Of a stretch of 37,296 nt of DNA, positions 24,046 through 33,747 are shown one piece after another. The position numbers and the translations under genes were made by a program. Below the pieces are notes generated by a model. That model did not search any database. It was not told the origin of the DNA and saw only the letters and a program-made list of their open reading frames with translations. Position 1 is the first letter of the stretch. Every line of letters begins with the position of its first letter. The stretch is from an uncultured Bacteroidota bacterium (GTDB lineage Bacteria; Bacteroidota; Bacteroidia; Flavobacteriales; BACL11): NCBI GenBank assembly GCA_902627575.1, contig CACOJQ010000013.1:1-37296 (forward strand), given 5' to 3'.

Positions 24046-26505
24046 TTAATTAAGTATTTTTTTGAGTTGAGCCTTTGAAAGATAAGGTGACTTTTTAATA
24101 AAATATGAATCGTCAGAACCTAACCTTTCTTTAATATGCTTCTTAACTAATGGCATTGTATTAATATGTTGAATTGGATTTAATAATTTAGATTTATTAT
24201 CCGTTGTAGTAGCATATTCTTGATAAATCACTATAACATCTGTCAAACCTATTAGATCAACCGCATTATCTTTAACTCTATTTATTTCATATTGAGTAAA
24301 TAATTTATTGTACTTATTGCTATCGCTAGTAGTAATTATTAATTTAGAAGCAGCATCTTTTCCTAAAGAATAATCTGTGTTCAATCCAAACATCGCCGGA
24401 ACTTTTTCTCTAATATTATTATCGGTTGAATTAAATAATGAAGTTAAGGCATTTGTTTCATTATTTGCTTTTGGATCTATCTTGTCAATAATCTCAATTA
24501 AACTAGATGTGAAAAAGTCTTGCTCATTAATATAACCAACTGAATTATCTATACATTTTCTATACATTAAGTCAAATTTTTGTTGTGCAAACTCCATTAT
24601 TGACTTTCCTCCAAAAAGTTGATTAATTCCAATTTTTGATTCTGACCTATTGTATTTATCAGTAGCATAATCAATATCACTCTTCATACTTCCAGTTTCA
24701 AATAACATAGTAAATGAAGTTGAATATTTCTCTAAACTATCCTCCAACAAATTTTTTCTTCTGTATAATGTCATTTTAACATCATCACCAACAGTTAATG
24801 TTTTATAATCATTTATTAAATTGTTAACATAATTTAATGAAGGTAATGTATAGCCATCTAATGATTGAACAGATTTTTCTGAGGTTAAATTTTCTTTTAA
24901 CTTCTCAAGTTCAGGAATAATTGTTTGGATTTTTAAAGCTTCCTTTAATTGTTCAAATATATACCTGTAATATTTTCTTCTATAAAAGGTAAGCTGAAAA
25001 TCTAATTTACTGTCAAATAATTCATCTATTTTAATACCTATAAATTGATCCCATGTTTGTACATTACCATCAATGCCGTATCGTTTTTTATAGAAGGAAA
25101 TCATTTCGTCTATATAAGATATTATATTTTCTATATGAATTTTTGTAATAAATAAATTTTTATATTTTTCAGTTATACTATTAGTATAGTCATACATTTT
25201 ATTTATCAACTGATTTCTAAATACAGTTTTGTTGTTATTAAATAAAGCGTAATAAGAACTTGAGTTTTTAGTGTTAAACTTAGCATGAGTTTCTCTTTTA
25301 TCACCATGTTCCAATTTATTTGAAATCATTTGAGAAATAACAGAATCAATATCATCAGAAATCAACAAACCATCGGCTGTATTAGAACTATCAAAAATAT
25401 CCATAGTATCTTTTAATATCTCTTCAAAATCAACTTTTGAATCTCTGTTAAATGTTTGTGTTTGAGAAAGAATAGGTTTTTTATTTCCTAATCTATTTAG
25501 AAAATTTTCAGGGTCTACAATTGATTTAATAAAATCAATACCAATATTAATAGACAATAGCTCTTTTAATTGTGCTTTTGGATACTGTATCATTTTAAAT
25601 CCAAAAGAATTATATGTTTCTAAATTGCCTGCTCCTATCTGATCAATTCTTCTTTTTGCTAGAGCATCTTCAAAAACTCCTTCGTTTACAGTATTAGTGT
25701 TTAATATCGTCATAAGAACTTTCATTCCAGCAACTTTTATTAGCTCTCCTAAATCATCGATAGATGCATTTCCATTTGAAAAATCTTGTGATATAAATTG
25801 AGTCAGCTGAAATGGAGGAGTTTTGTATTCTTTTTCTGGGCTTCCATCGGGCCATTTAATTTTATATGAGTTCTTAGGATTAGAATAAAAGTCTAATGCA
25901 GTTAGGGCAGCAAAAGAGTTTTCATGTAAAGCCTTATGTCCAGCAAATGTTGCTCTATTTGGCAGTAATAACAAAGCTTGAAGATTACTACGACATTGTG
26001 GTAATGTATCTTGTAATAAATAAGCTAAATCAAGACATATTCCTGAACCGGTACCACCAGTTAAACTACCAACAACATATATCATTGTATCTGAGTCACC
26101 CTGTATATTATTAAATCTTCTAGTTATTTCATCTCTTATATTGTTAAAATTTACTGCTTTCCACAAAGCTAACCTTCCAAAAGAAGGCATACCACCAGCT
26201 CCAATAGTGCCTTGTTCTAAATATTCAATTGGAGGGATCCATGAAGAATCAATTTCTGAATTTTGTTGTAGTTGGGCAATATCAACATTAGTGTCATTAC
26301 CAAAATCTACAAATATTGGATTTATTTCAGTCTTCCCTCCTGCTGTATCTCTTGATTTATTAGACTTATCTGTTTCTAAATAAATAAATTCAACATTATT
26401 ACCTGGTTTATTTTGAGAGGTGAATTCATAGTGATATTGTTGAGCCTCTTCTAAGATGCTGAGTCCTGTAGAACCAATACCTATTATTAGTGATTTCTTA
26501 GCCAT
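24046..26505 (-). CDS. Large tubulin/FtsZ-superfamily GTPase-like protein
   Basis: An 819-aa cytoplasmic protein. The N-terminal third has the tubulin/FtsZ nucleotide fold: a first strand and loop LIIGIGSTGLSIL (residues 6-18, T1-type loop) and the tubulin signature GSLTGGTGSG at 146-155 (GGTGSG as in FtsZ GGGTGTG). Strand QALLLLPN follows. The remaining 500 or so residues are mostly predicted helices and coiled coil, unlike FtsZ, with no recognised domain. No signal or TM segment is seen. This fits the large tubulin-like family (Pfam Tubulin_2 type). It would bind GTP and could polymerise beneath the membrane. Neighbours are a 3-TM protein, an ABC pair and a protease. Confidence 0.87.
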   Translation of the reverse strand: MAKKSLIIGIGSTGLSILEEAQQYHYEFTSQNKPGNNVEFIYLETDKSNKSRDTAGGKTEINPIFVDFGNDTNVDIAQLQQNSEIDSSWIPPIEYLEQGTIGAGGMPSFGRLALWKAVNFNNIRDEITRRFNNIQGDSDTMIYVVGSLTGGTGSGICLDLAYLLQDTLPQCRSNLQALLLLPNRATFAGHKALHENSFAALTALDFYSNPKNSYKIKWPDGSPEKEYKTPPFQLTQFISQDFSNGNASIDDLGELIKVAGMKVLMTILNTNTVNEGVFEDALAKRRIDQIGAGNLETYNSFGFKMIQYPKAQLKELLSINIGIDFIKSIVDPENFLNRLGNKKPILSQTQTFNRDSKVDFEEILKDTMDIFDSSNTADGLLISDDIDSVISQMISNKLEHGDKRETHAKFNTKNSSSYYALFNNNKTVFRNQLINKMYDYTNSITEKYKNLFITKIHIENIISYIDEMISFYKKRYGIDGNVQTWDQFIGIKIDELFDSKLDFQLTFYRRKYYRYIFEQLKEALKIQTIIPELEKLKENLTSEKSVQSLDGYTLPSLNYVNNLINDYKTLTVGDDVKMTLYRRKNLLEDSLEKYSTSFTMLFETGSMKSDIDYATDKYNRSESKIGINQLFGGKSIMEFAQQKFDLMYRKCIDNSVGYINEQDFFTSSLIEIIDKIDPKANNETNALTSLFNSTDNNIREKVPAMFGLNTDYSLGKDAASKLIITTSDSNKYNKLFTQYEINRVKDNAVDLIGLTDVIVIYQEYATTTDNKSKLLNPIQHINTMPLVKKHIKERLGSDDSYFIKKSPYLSKAQLKKILN

Positions 26506-26506
26506 G

Positions 26507-26905
26507 TTAAAGTATTTTTGTAATTAGTTTGTTGCTTCTTGAGTGAATAAAAAACAATATAATATTTGATATTATAAATGGTGCTAATTGAAGATATATA
26601 TTAGCAATCTCCCATACAAAACCCCATTCAATCGATTTAATATCGTAATTCCATAGTAAATAAAACCAAAATCCATTTAATAAAAGAGTAGTAAAATTTA
26701 CAGCATGTAATCTGCTGAACTGAAAATTTAGATAAAAATTATCTACAATATTTGTAGGTTTAAAAAACTTAACTCTTGTAATGATTAAAAAAGATATATA
26801 AAAGATGAGAAGAGTAGACAATGGAATAATCGCAAATCTATATAACAGTGTTGCTGTCTTTTCTAAAGACAATTCAAAAAAAAGTTCGTTTAAATATTCT
26901 ATCAT
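26507..26905 (-). CDS. Small three-TM membrane protein
   Basis: A 132-aa protein of no known family. It has three hydrophobic helices: about residues 18-44 (YRFAIIPLSTLLIFYISFLI), 70-90 (TTLLLNGFWFYLLW) and 108-126 (APFIISNIILFFI). Its stop is one base before the tubulin-like gene start, and it begins 6 bp after the permease gene ends, so it is an internal part of the cluster. A role as membrane anchor for the tubulin-like protein is plausible by position only. Confidence 0.75.
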   Translation of the reverse strand: MIEYLNELFFELSLEKTATLLYRFAIIPLSTLLIFYISFLIITRVKFFKPTNIVDNFYLNFQFSRLHAVNFTTLLLNGFWFYLLWNYDIKSIEWGFVWEIANIYLQLAPFIISNIILFFIHSRSNKLITKIL

Positions 26906-26911
26906 AATTAT

Positions 26912-28612
26912 TTATTTTCGTTCGTAAATTAAATCTCCTGGTGTTACATCGTTCAAGTATACAAAAACTTTATTTAATATTATTAAAAGAGGCACAAAAA
27001 CCATACATGCGATCAATATATATGACTTAATATTAGTATAGTTGATATTATTAATATTCATAGATTCAATAAAGATATCTAATACACTTTGTCCTATAAT
27101 ATTTGTAAAAAGATATGCACTAATAAACGTGAATCCAATTATAAAAAAAGAAATAAAAGAATATAGACCAACGATGTAAAAATTAGAAAGCCCAAAAGCT
27201 TTTAGTGTACCTAAACTTCTTTTATTAGAATTTAAGTGTGAAATTAAAATATTGGTAATGAAGAATATTATTGAGGTAATAGTAAAGATCATTAATGAAT
27301 AGTAGAGAATCTCAATTATTCTTTCGAATAACTTTAAATTCTTTTTGTTTTCAATTTTTCCTTCCTCGACTTTAATACCAAAAACATCATAAATTGCATC
27401 TCTAAAAATCTCTATCTTTTCTAGATTATTTAATTTAAATGAAAAATACTCTTCATCAGATCTAGGGGAATATCCGAATTTAATATTATTTTTAGTAATA
27501 TTTAATACCTCTACTGCATCTTTATATATTGAAGTATCAAGCTGAAAAGATGATGTATTTAATTTTATTTCATTTTCAATACTTTGCAATTCACTTTGAA
27601 GTGACTTCAGCTGATTTTCTTTCTCCTCTTTAATTTTGTTGTGTATTTGTGTATTTATTGGGAAATTACAAGAAAGACAATTTTCATAAAATCTTAAATC
27701 CTTAGAAATTGAATCAATTTTTTCTTCAATTTGTAATTTAATATCTAATCTATTTTTTAAATCATAATCTCCAATTATTGGATCTGTCTCAATTAAAATC
27801 CCATCAATATAACAGCCATTATTAATCTGATATGGTCTATTTAAAATTGTAAATTCATCTCTTAGATCATTAGGTAATTCATTTAAATAAGGAATAAAAT
27901 ATGTAGTAGTAGTATAATAATCCTTTTTAAAAACACCTTGATTAGACTCAATACAACTTAAATAGTTTCTAGAAAAAGCGAATTGATAATTTCTTCGAAG
28001 TTCTTCAACAACACCAGCAATTGGTAATTTAAATGAAATATTTTTTTCCTTTACATCAACAAATGAAATACTTTTCCATTCAGTTGAATCATATAAACCA
28101 AAGTTTTTGAAAAACTCTTTTGTAACAATAATTCCAAAACCTTCATTTGAAAAAGCCGGTTGCTTAGTTATAAATTTTTTCTGCTTAATTAAATCTTTAA
28201 AAAAGTCGTCTTCCTTGTCTAACAACATACCTTGTGGACTTTTATTTACACCGTTAATTGTAAATGAAATATTTCTTGAAATACCTGTAAACATTGTATC
28301 AATTCCAAGATAGTTCTCACTAGATGGATCTTTATACTTATCTTGATCTATAATATACTTCTTAATATTATCTTCATTTAGTTCTTTTTTTCCTTTTTTC
28401 GTAAAAAAAGATGTTTTTTCAATATCTATATATTTAATAAAAGGATCATCCATTTTTTTGACAAGATATTCTTTTGAACTATTAGCAATGCCTATAACAA
28501 GTAATGATAAAAAGAATAGTAAAAAAAGAATAAACAATTTACTTCCTCTTTTTCCTACGATGGCTTTAAACTCAGGAACACCAATATCTTTATAAAAATC
28601 AGAAACTTTCAT
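26912..28612 (-). CDS. MacB/FtsX-type ABC transporter permease
   Basis: A 566-aa inner-membrane protein. One N-terminal TM helix (residues 26-43, LFILFLLFFLSLLVIGIA) is followed by a long periplasmic region to about residue 430, with a predicted coiled coil around 330-355 (KEEKENQLKSLQSELQS). Three C-terminal TM helices include the FtsX-family pattern SNKRSLGTLKAFGLSNFYI. This is the four-TM layout of type VII ABC systems (MacB, LolCDE, FtsEX), which do mechanical work across the envelope rather than transmembrane transport. It pairs with the ATPase gene 7 bp upstream. Confidence 0.87.
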   Translation of the reverse strand: MKVSDFYKDIGVPEFKAIVGKRGSKLFILFLLFFLSLLVIGIANSSKEYLVKKMDDPFIKYIDIEKTSFFTKKGKKELNEDNIKKYIIDQDKYKDPSSENYLGIDTMFTGISRNISFTINGVNKSPQGMLLDKEDDFFKDLIKQKKFITKQPAFSNEGFGIIVTKEFFKNFGLYDSTEWKSISFVDVKEKNISFKLPIAGVVEELRRNYQFAFSRNYLSCIESNQGVFKKDYYTTTTYFIPYLNELPNDLRDEFTILNRPYQINNGCYIDGILIETDPIIGDYDLKNRLDIKLQIEEKIDSISKDLRFYENCLSCNFPINTQIHNKIKEEKENQLKSLQSELQSIENEIKLNTSSFQLDTSIYKDAVEVLNITKNNIKFGYSPRSDEEYFSFKLNNLEKIEIFRDAIYDVFGIKVEEGKIENKKNLKLFERIIEILYYSLMIFTITSIIFFITNILISHLNSNKRSLGTLKAFGLSNFYIVGLYSFISFFIIGFTFISAYLFTNIIGQSVLDIFIESMNINNINYTNIKSYILIACMVFVPLLIILNKVFVYLNDVTPGDLIYERK

Positions 28613-28619
28613 TTATATT

Positions 28620-29489
28620 TTATTTAGGAAGAAATTTATTTCTTAACTCATCTCTGATAGCACTTTTACCCATAATATTATCTTTGTTGTGCCACTTATC
28701 ATCTTGCTTTTTATAGATAGTTTGATTACTAATTCTTCCAAAGAAATGTGGTACACCATCTTGATTTTTTTGAACTTTATCTATAAAAATAATTTTAGTT
28801 GCAAAGTTTAATGCTATTTCAATATCGTGGGTAACTACCACTGCCGTTCTGTCCTCTCCAAGTTTCTCATCTAAATATTTCATTAACTTATCTGCATTAT
28901 ACCAATCTAAATTTCCAGTAGGTTCATCTGCAAATAAAATATCCTTTCCAGTAATAATTGCTCGTGCAAAAGAAACACGTTGTCTTTGTCCTCCAGACAT
29001 TTTAACAATATCAAAATCTTTACCATCCTTAAGATTTAAATCAGGTAATAAATCTCTAACAATATGAGCAGCCTTACTTTTTATTTTATTTATATCATCA
29101 TAAGAGCCTATTAAAGAACCGGATATAATATTTTGATATCCAGACATCGATTTAAATAAATTATTACTTTGAAAAATAAAACTGAAATTTTTATTACGTT
29201 TTTTTCTTAAATTCTCTTCCCCTTTATCCCAAATATTTAAAAATGATTCATCTTTAAAATTAAAGGTTGCATTCAAATTTTTTTTATTTAAATGATTGTT
29301 TTTATTCTTTATGGTATTATTCATAAGTCCAAGTGATTCCAAAATGGTACTTTTCCCTACTCCTGACTGGCCAATAATAAAAACTCTTTCACCAGCATAT
29401 ATATTAAAATCATTAATCTCTAGAACTGGTACTTTTGATGCTTTGTAAAAGCAAAATAACTTATTTATTTCAAATAATAATTTATTCAT
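28620..29489 (-). CDS. ABC transporter ATP-binding protein (MacB/LolD/FtsE type)
   Basis: A 289-aa ATPase with Walker A GQSGVGKST (residues 40-48), Q-loop Q107 in FIFQSNNLF, signature KMSGGQRQRVSFARA (163-177), Walker B ILFADEPTGNLD and H-loop H221 in VVVTHD. ADEPTGNLD is the hallmark of the FtsE/LolD/MacB group. I start at ATG 29489 because it overlaps the vWA gene stop by 8 bp and gives a normal N-terminus; a frame open from 29543 would overlap it by 62 bp. An insertion of about 40 residues between Walker A and the Q-loop and a C-terminal tail after 230 are longer than usual. Confidence 0.93.
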   Translation of the reverse strand: MNKLLFEINKLFCFYKASKVPVLEINDFNIYAGERVFIIGQSGVGKSTILESLGLMNNTIKNKNNHLNKKNLNATFNFKDESFLNIWDKGEENLRKKRNKNFSFIFQSNNLFKSMSGYQNIISGSLIGSYDDINKIKSKAAHIVRDLLPDLNLKDGKDFDIVKMSGGQRQRVSFARAIITGKDILFADEPTGNLDWYNADKLMKYLDEKLGEDRTAVVVTHDIEIALNFATKIIFIDKVQKNQDGVPHFFGRISNQTIYKKQDDKWHNKDNIMGKSAIRDELRNKFLPK

Positions 29490-32022
29490 CTGCTCCTGTT
29501 GGAATTCTATTAAATGGAATCCAGTAGAATTTCTGAGATCCACTTTTATATACTGAATTTCTCAAATCTCTTTCTCTTGGGAATTCTATAAATGCCTCTG
29601 CTTGAGACTGAAAATTGGTTAAAAATATTTCAAATTCGACATCTGAAATATTTGAATTTAGTAAATCTTTAATCGGTTTATTTCTAAAAGGATGATCTGT
29701 TGAAAAAGGGACATTCAGTAAAATATCCCAAACTTTATCGAAAGTATATTCTCTTAATTCTTCCTCAAAATTTCCACTCATTTGATCACCAATTAGCCCT
29801 AGTAATAAAGATACTAATGTTTCATAAAATTGAGTTCTAGTATCAGCTCCTGAATTAATTGACACTAACTTTAGTGCACTTAGTCTTTCATCTAATTTCT
29901 CTTTTATTGTTTCTGACATATATGCTACCTGAGTAAAAGCATCTTCGCCATCTACAGTCATTAATGTATATCCTGAAATAGAAATGTCTCCTTCATTTAC
30001 TAAAGCTTTACATAAATCATCACTAAAACCATATAATTTGCATAAATCTCGTGTTTCAGTATCAAATTCATTTTGAGTTTCACCCTCATCTTTTTCAAAA
30101 CCTTGATTTTCTATAAAGTCGTCAAGATCCTTGGATTTTTTGTCCAGTCTTTTCATGTAAATCAAAAAGTTTTCAACTAACATTGTTTTAAATTGATTCA
30201 CTTTCATATTTTCACCTTCAATGGCATGATTAAAAAATCCAAAGGAAGGTTTTGTTTTTTCTGATTCAAAACCTAAAAAATTCAATTCATAAGAATATGA
30301 ATTTTTTGCTGGATATCTTTTTATAGAGGCACTTAATCCCTCACCATACTTTAATTTTTTAATAAAATTTTTAGCGGTTTCTTTAATGTAATATTTACTA
30401 TCTCGATTAAATTTACTATATATAAGTCCATTACTACTTCCTGTCAGAAAATTTGTTTGAAAAGAAATTAAGTTAATATTTTTTTCAGATAAAAGCTTAA
30501 CTACAGAGCTTGCTGTAAGATTATCTCTATCTTTTTGATGATTTCCAGCATCTCCAACTAAAATAACAATATTTGATTCTCCATTTTTAAATCCTGCATT
30601 TTTAATAGCTTGGATCATACCGTAATAATGTGATTCAGAATGGCCGGCATCTTTAGAATCGTAAACAATCTTTCCTTTTTTTAATTGTGTTGTAACATTT
30701 TTAACTTCATCTGTCAAAGGTTGAATCATTTGAAATAGTTGCTCACCATCTGCATAATCTCTATAAACAGCAAGGCCCCATTTTATGTCTTGTTTACCTG
30801 TTAGCTGCCTTTCATTAATAATTTGGGTAATAGCTTTTGCAACGGCAGGTCCATATGGTCTCATAGAAGCTGTTGCATCTAATACTATTAAAACATTAAC
30901 ATTATTTTGTAAGGTTTTAATTGAGTCTAGTTCCTGACTTTTCTTTGCCTTTATGCATTCCCATGTATTACAATCTTTAGTATTATTTGGATCTTTTATT
31001 TCTTCAAGCTGTCCTAGTTGTGCTATAACCGCAATTTTATTTTCTACAGGACCATTAGCCTCCCATGGCATAATAGGATACCTCATTTGCATTCCTGGCA
31101 TTCTACTTTTTTTTATTTGTATTTCTCTTAAAACTGATTCCTTATTTATTTCTTGACTATTGGATTTATATCTCTCAAAATCTCCTAATCTTGCAAAAAC
31201 ATAGTTTGAAGGATAATTTCCATTCGCATCCTTTTTAAAATACCTATCAATCTTTTTACCTGATATTGGCTCTAAACAAACACGTGTATCCCATGATGTT
31301 GTTCCTCTAAATTCATACCACCCATATACTGCTGATGTATTTTCAATTTTATCAGACGAAGCTAAAAGTACAGCGGATGATTTCGTTTCTCTTTTAACTA
31401 CAAATAAGATCTTCATCTTATTGGCTTTTTTGCCTTTATATTCTTCTATAAACGAGCCATTAAGTCTAGTTGGGTTTTTATAATATCTTTTATCATCAAA
31501 TAGTCCTTTATTTTTATTTAAATCAAAATTTTTAGGAAGATCGGAAGCTGTTATTAAAATCATACTTTTCATTGGGGCTCCCTTTTTGTTAAGAACTGGA
31601 AACCTTGATAAAATTAAATGCTTAGCATGTACCCATCCAATTTCTTTATCAATTTTGTGACCGGAAATTCCTTTTGTTTTTAAAGTAACAAGATGTAGCC
31701 AACTTCCATCAACTTCAGACACATAATATTCTTCCATAAAATTTATTATTCCTTTTTGAGAGTTACTATAAGGCTCATAAAATGTTTTATTATCATCTCT
31801 ATCACTAAAAACAACCCACGCTCTTTCATCACTTGACTTTAAGTAATCAGCAATAATTTTTTTATCTTGATTAATTGACTTTATAAATGATTCTGATGAA
31901 TAAGAAGAAAAAACTTCTGGTAAAGGAAGTACACCTACCTCTTTTGCAATAATATTACCTTGGGAAAATATTTGAAAAGGTATTGCTAATAAAATAATTA
32001 AGCTTAAAATCTGATTTTTCAT
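29482..32022 (-). CDS. Large secreted SH3-like/vWA-domain protein
   Basis: An 846-aa protein with a signal peptide (MKNQILSLIILLAIPFQIFSQ). Residues about 68-140 look like a bacterial SH3-type domain (RAWVVFSDRDD...GSWLHLVTLKT...IGWVHAKHLIL). A von Willebrand A domain lies at about 375-540: VNVLIVLDATASM carries a MIDAS-type DxTxS at 382-386, followed by WGLAVYRDYADG and IVILVGDAGNH with D490. The C-terminal 300 residues are unassigned. The vWA fold usually binds a partner through a divalent metal. Placement beside the ABC pair suggests it is the periplasmic or surface partner of the machine. Confidence 0.86.
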   Translation of the reverse strand: MKNQILSLIILLAIPFQIFSQGNIIAKEVGVLPLPEVFSSYSSESFIKSINQDKKIIADYLKSSDERAWVVFSDRDDNKTFYEPYSNSQKGIINFMEEYYVSEVDGSWLHLVTLKTKGISGHKIDKEIGWVHAKHLILSRFPVLNKKGAPMKSMILITASDLPKNFDLNKNKGLFDDKRYYKNPTRLNGSFIEEYKGKKANKMKILFVVKRETKSSAVLLASSDKIENTSAVYGWYEFRGTTSWDTRVCLEPISGKKIDRYFKKDANGNYPSNYVFARLGDFERYKSNSQEINKESVLREIQIKKSRMPGMQMRYPIMPWEANGPVENKIAVIAQLGQLEEIKDPNNTKDCNTWECIKAKKSQELDSIKTLQNNVNVLIVLDATASMRPYGPAVAKAITQIINERQLTGKQDIKWGLAVYRDYADGEQLFQMIQPLTDEVKNVTTQLKKGKIVYDSKDAGHSESHYYGMIQAIKNAGFKNGESNIVILVGDAGNHQKDRDNLTASSVVKLLSEKNINLISFQTNFLTGSSNGLIYSKFNRDSKYYIKETAKNFIKKLKYGEGLSASIKRYPAKNSYSYELNFLGFESEKTKPSFGFFNHAIEGENMKVNQFKTMLVENFLIYMKRLDKKSKDLDDFIENQGFEKDEGETQNEFDTETRDLCKLYGFSDDLCKALVNEGDISISGYTLMTVDGEDAFTQVAYMSETIKEKLDERLSALKLVSINSGADTRTQFYETLVSLLLGLIGDQMSGNFEEELREYTFDKVWDILLNVPFSTDHPFRNKPIKDLLNSNISDVEFEIFLTNFQSQAEAFIEFPRERDLRNSVYKSGSQKFYWIPFNRIPTGADE

Positions 32023-32024
32023 AT

Positions 32025-32588
32025 TTAATATTTTATAATTTTTAAATTGTAATCTTTATAGTTTTTTTCTAATTTATTTTTACTAATATATTCATTATAT
32101 ACTTGAATCTCTCCACTAACATCTAAATATATATTAATTTTTGTTTTACCAATTACAAGCATGTTATCGACAATGATTTTATTTATTAGAAACTTAAAAT
32201 AATCATAAATTACATAAGTTTTTATATTAAAAAATAAGTGTAATTCAATGCTTTTATTTTGTTGTAAGCCATTAAAAACATTTGCTGTATATAACTGATT
32301 AAATATCATATCATATATTAAACTGCTTTTTTCTTTTTCTGTGTTTATCAAACAAATCTTATCCAAAAGGCTAATAATATTATCATCTGCAAGATTATAA
32401 GTTAAAGAGTCATTACCTAATATTAAATACCCAGGATTGTCATTTGATAAAATTACATTTTCTAGCTGATTACATAATTTACTTGCTCTACTAATAGATA
32501 CTGAATTATCTACATATATTAGTTTAAAATTTTGACAAAAAGCTATATTTGAAATTATAAAACAAAATATTAAAAAAGTATTTTTCAT
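32025..32588 (-). CDS. Small secreted protein with a MIDAS-like motif
   Basis: A 187-aa protein with a signal peptide (to about IAFCQ). The mature protein starts with a beta strand and FKLIYVDNSVSISRA, where D27-x-S29-x-S31 is a MIDAS-type DxSxS in the position expected of a vWA fold. The following sequence alternates helices and strands (HLFFNIKTYVIYDYF, KTKINIYLDVSG) as in a small vWA domain, but the other metal ligands are not evident. It is 2 bp upstream of the large vWA gene. A reduced or divergent vWA domain is my reading; it could also be an unrelated fold. Confidence 0.7.
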   Translation of the reverse strand: MKNTFLIFCFIISNIAFCQNFKLIYVDNSVSISRASKLCNQLENVILSNDNPGYLILGNDSLTYNLADDNIISLLDKICLINTEKEKSSLIYDMIFNQLYTANVFNGLQQNKSIELHLFFNIKTYVIYDYFKFLINKIIVDNMLVIGKTKINIYLDVSGEIQVYNEYISKNKLEKNYKDYNLKIIKY

Positions 32589-32600
32589 TTTAGTATTAGA

Positions 32601-33734
32601 CTATTTAGTACTAATAAAAGCTTCAATATCAACACTACTGCCGCAATCCTTTGAAGTTTCAGTTACTTTAACTTTAACTGCATTGTAATTAATTCTTTTA
32701 TTTTCATAATCCTCTAAATTTTCAATTTCGGATGCAACAACCCAAACACTGATAGGTTCATCGTCAATATAAACCCATTTAAATTTATCGTTGTATTTTG
32801 AAACTAAATTTGCAAAATTCTCTTCAGCTAAATAACGATTAGATTTATCATTAAATAGTTTTATGGCAGACTTTACCTCAGATTTAACTGCTTCAACATT
32901 TATTTTTGATTTTTTTGAAGACTTGTTGTTTTGTATTTCATCTAATAGTTCTTGTTTATTTACAAAATCATATTTCACTTTTTGGTCAGAAAAACCTTTT
33001 GGATAATACCAAATTTCAAAGTTATTATCGTTTATTCCTGTTACGTCGAATTTTGTTGTATTTTTAAAATTTCCTTCTTTACCATTTATTGAAATAAATG
33101 CATTTGAACCTCCTTGAACAACAGGAACAATTATTTTACAAATTGCAAAATCATATCTTGGAGTACCTAATTCAATATTAGCAATACAGTTTTTATCTTT
33201 AGCTATCGGTTTAACTTCAGGTATATTTCTTATACCACTATTATACTTGAAATCTAAGCTTTGATAATTATCATTACTTTTAGTATTATACTCTATTGTA
33301 ACCTCACCTTCAGTACAATAAAATATTTTATTTCCTTCTATTTGTAATGAATAAACATCTCCATTTTCATCTTCTATGCTAGCTTTCAAATTTAAAAAAG
33401 CATATGTTGTAGATGAATAGGGAATTTTTTCACCTTCCTCAGAAATTAAATATACTAAACAATAATCATTATTTTTAGTGTTAAAATCTAAACTATATTT
33501 TTCTTTTTTAATTTTTGTATCTTTTTCTTCATTGTCTGGTCCTATTAACAATAGAATAATGATAACAACAACCATTAGAGAAATAAACTTATTTTTCTTA
33601 ATTATCTCTAATATCTTATCAAAAAAATTATTTGATTTAACTAGCTCTATGTCAGTGCTTCCACATTCTGGACATTCTGTAGTATATGATGAGCCTACAA
33701 ATTCTTGTCCATTTTCATTACATTTATATTTCAT
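32601..33734 (-). CDS. Zinc-ribbon, single-TM protein with large periplasmic domain
   Basis: A 377-aa protein. The N-terminus resembles a rubredoxin-type zinc ribbon (MKYKCNENGQEF...TECPECGSTDIE), but the first CxxC is reduced to one cysteine (C5), while C20 and C23 remain, so metal binding may be impaired. One TM helix at about 49-66 (ISLMVVVIIILLLIGP) places the remaining 310 residues in the periplasm. Two pairs of cysteines and beta-rich segments are visible there, with no recognised family. It probably links the cytoplasm to the envelope parts of the cluster. The gap to the barrel gene is 13 bp. Confidence 0.78.
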   Translation of the reverse strand: MKYKCNENGQEFVGSSYTTECPECGSTDIELVKSNNFFDKILEIIKKNKFISLMVVVIIILLLIGPDNEEKDTKIKKEKYSLDFNTKNNDYCLVYLISEEGEKIPYSSTTYAFLNLKASIEDENGDVYSLQIEGNKIFYCTEGEVTIEYNTKSNDNYQSLDFKYNSGIRNIPEVKPIAKDKNCIANIELGTPRYDFAICKIIVPVVQGGSNAFISINGKEGNFKNTTKFDVTGINDNNFEIWYYPKGFSDQKVKYDFVNKQELLDEIQNNKSSKKSKINVEAVKSEVKSAIKLFNDKSNRYLAEENFANLVSKYNDKFKWVYIDDEPISVWVVASEIENLEDYENKRINYNAVKVKVTETSKDCGSSVDIEAFISTK

Positions 33735-33747
33735 TTTTTTTTATTTA

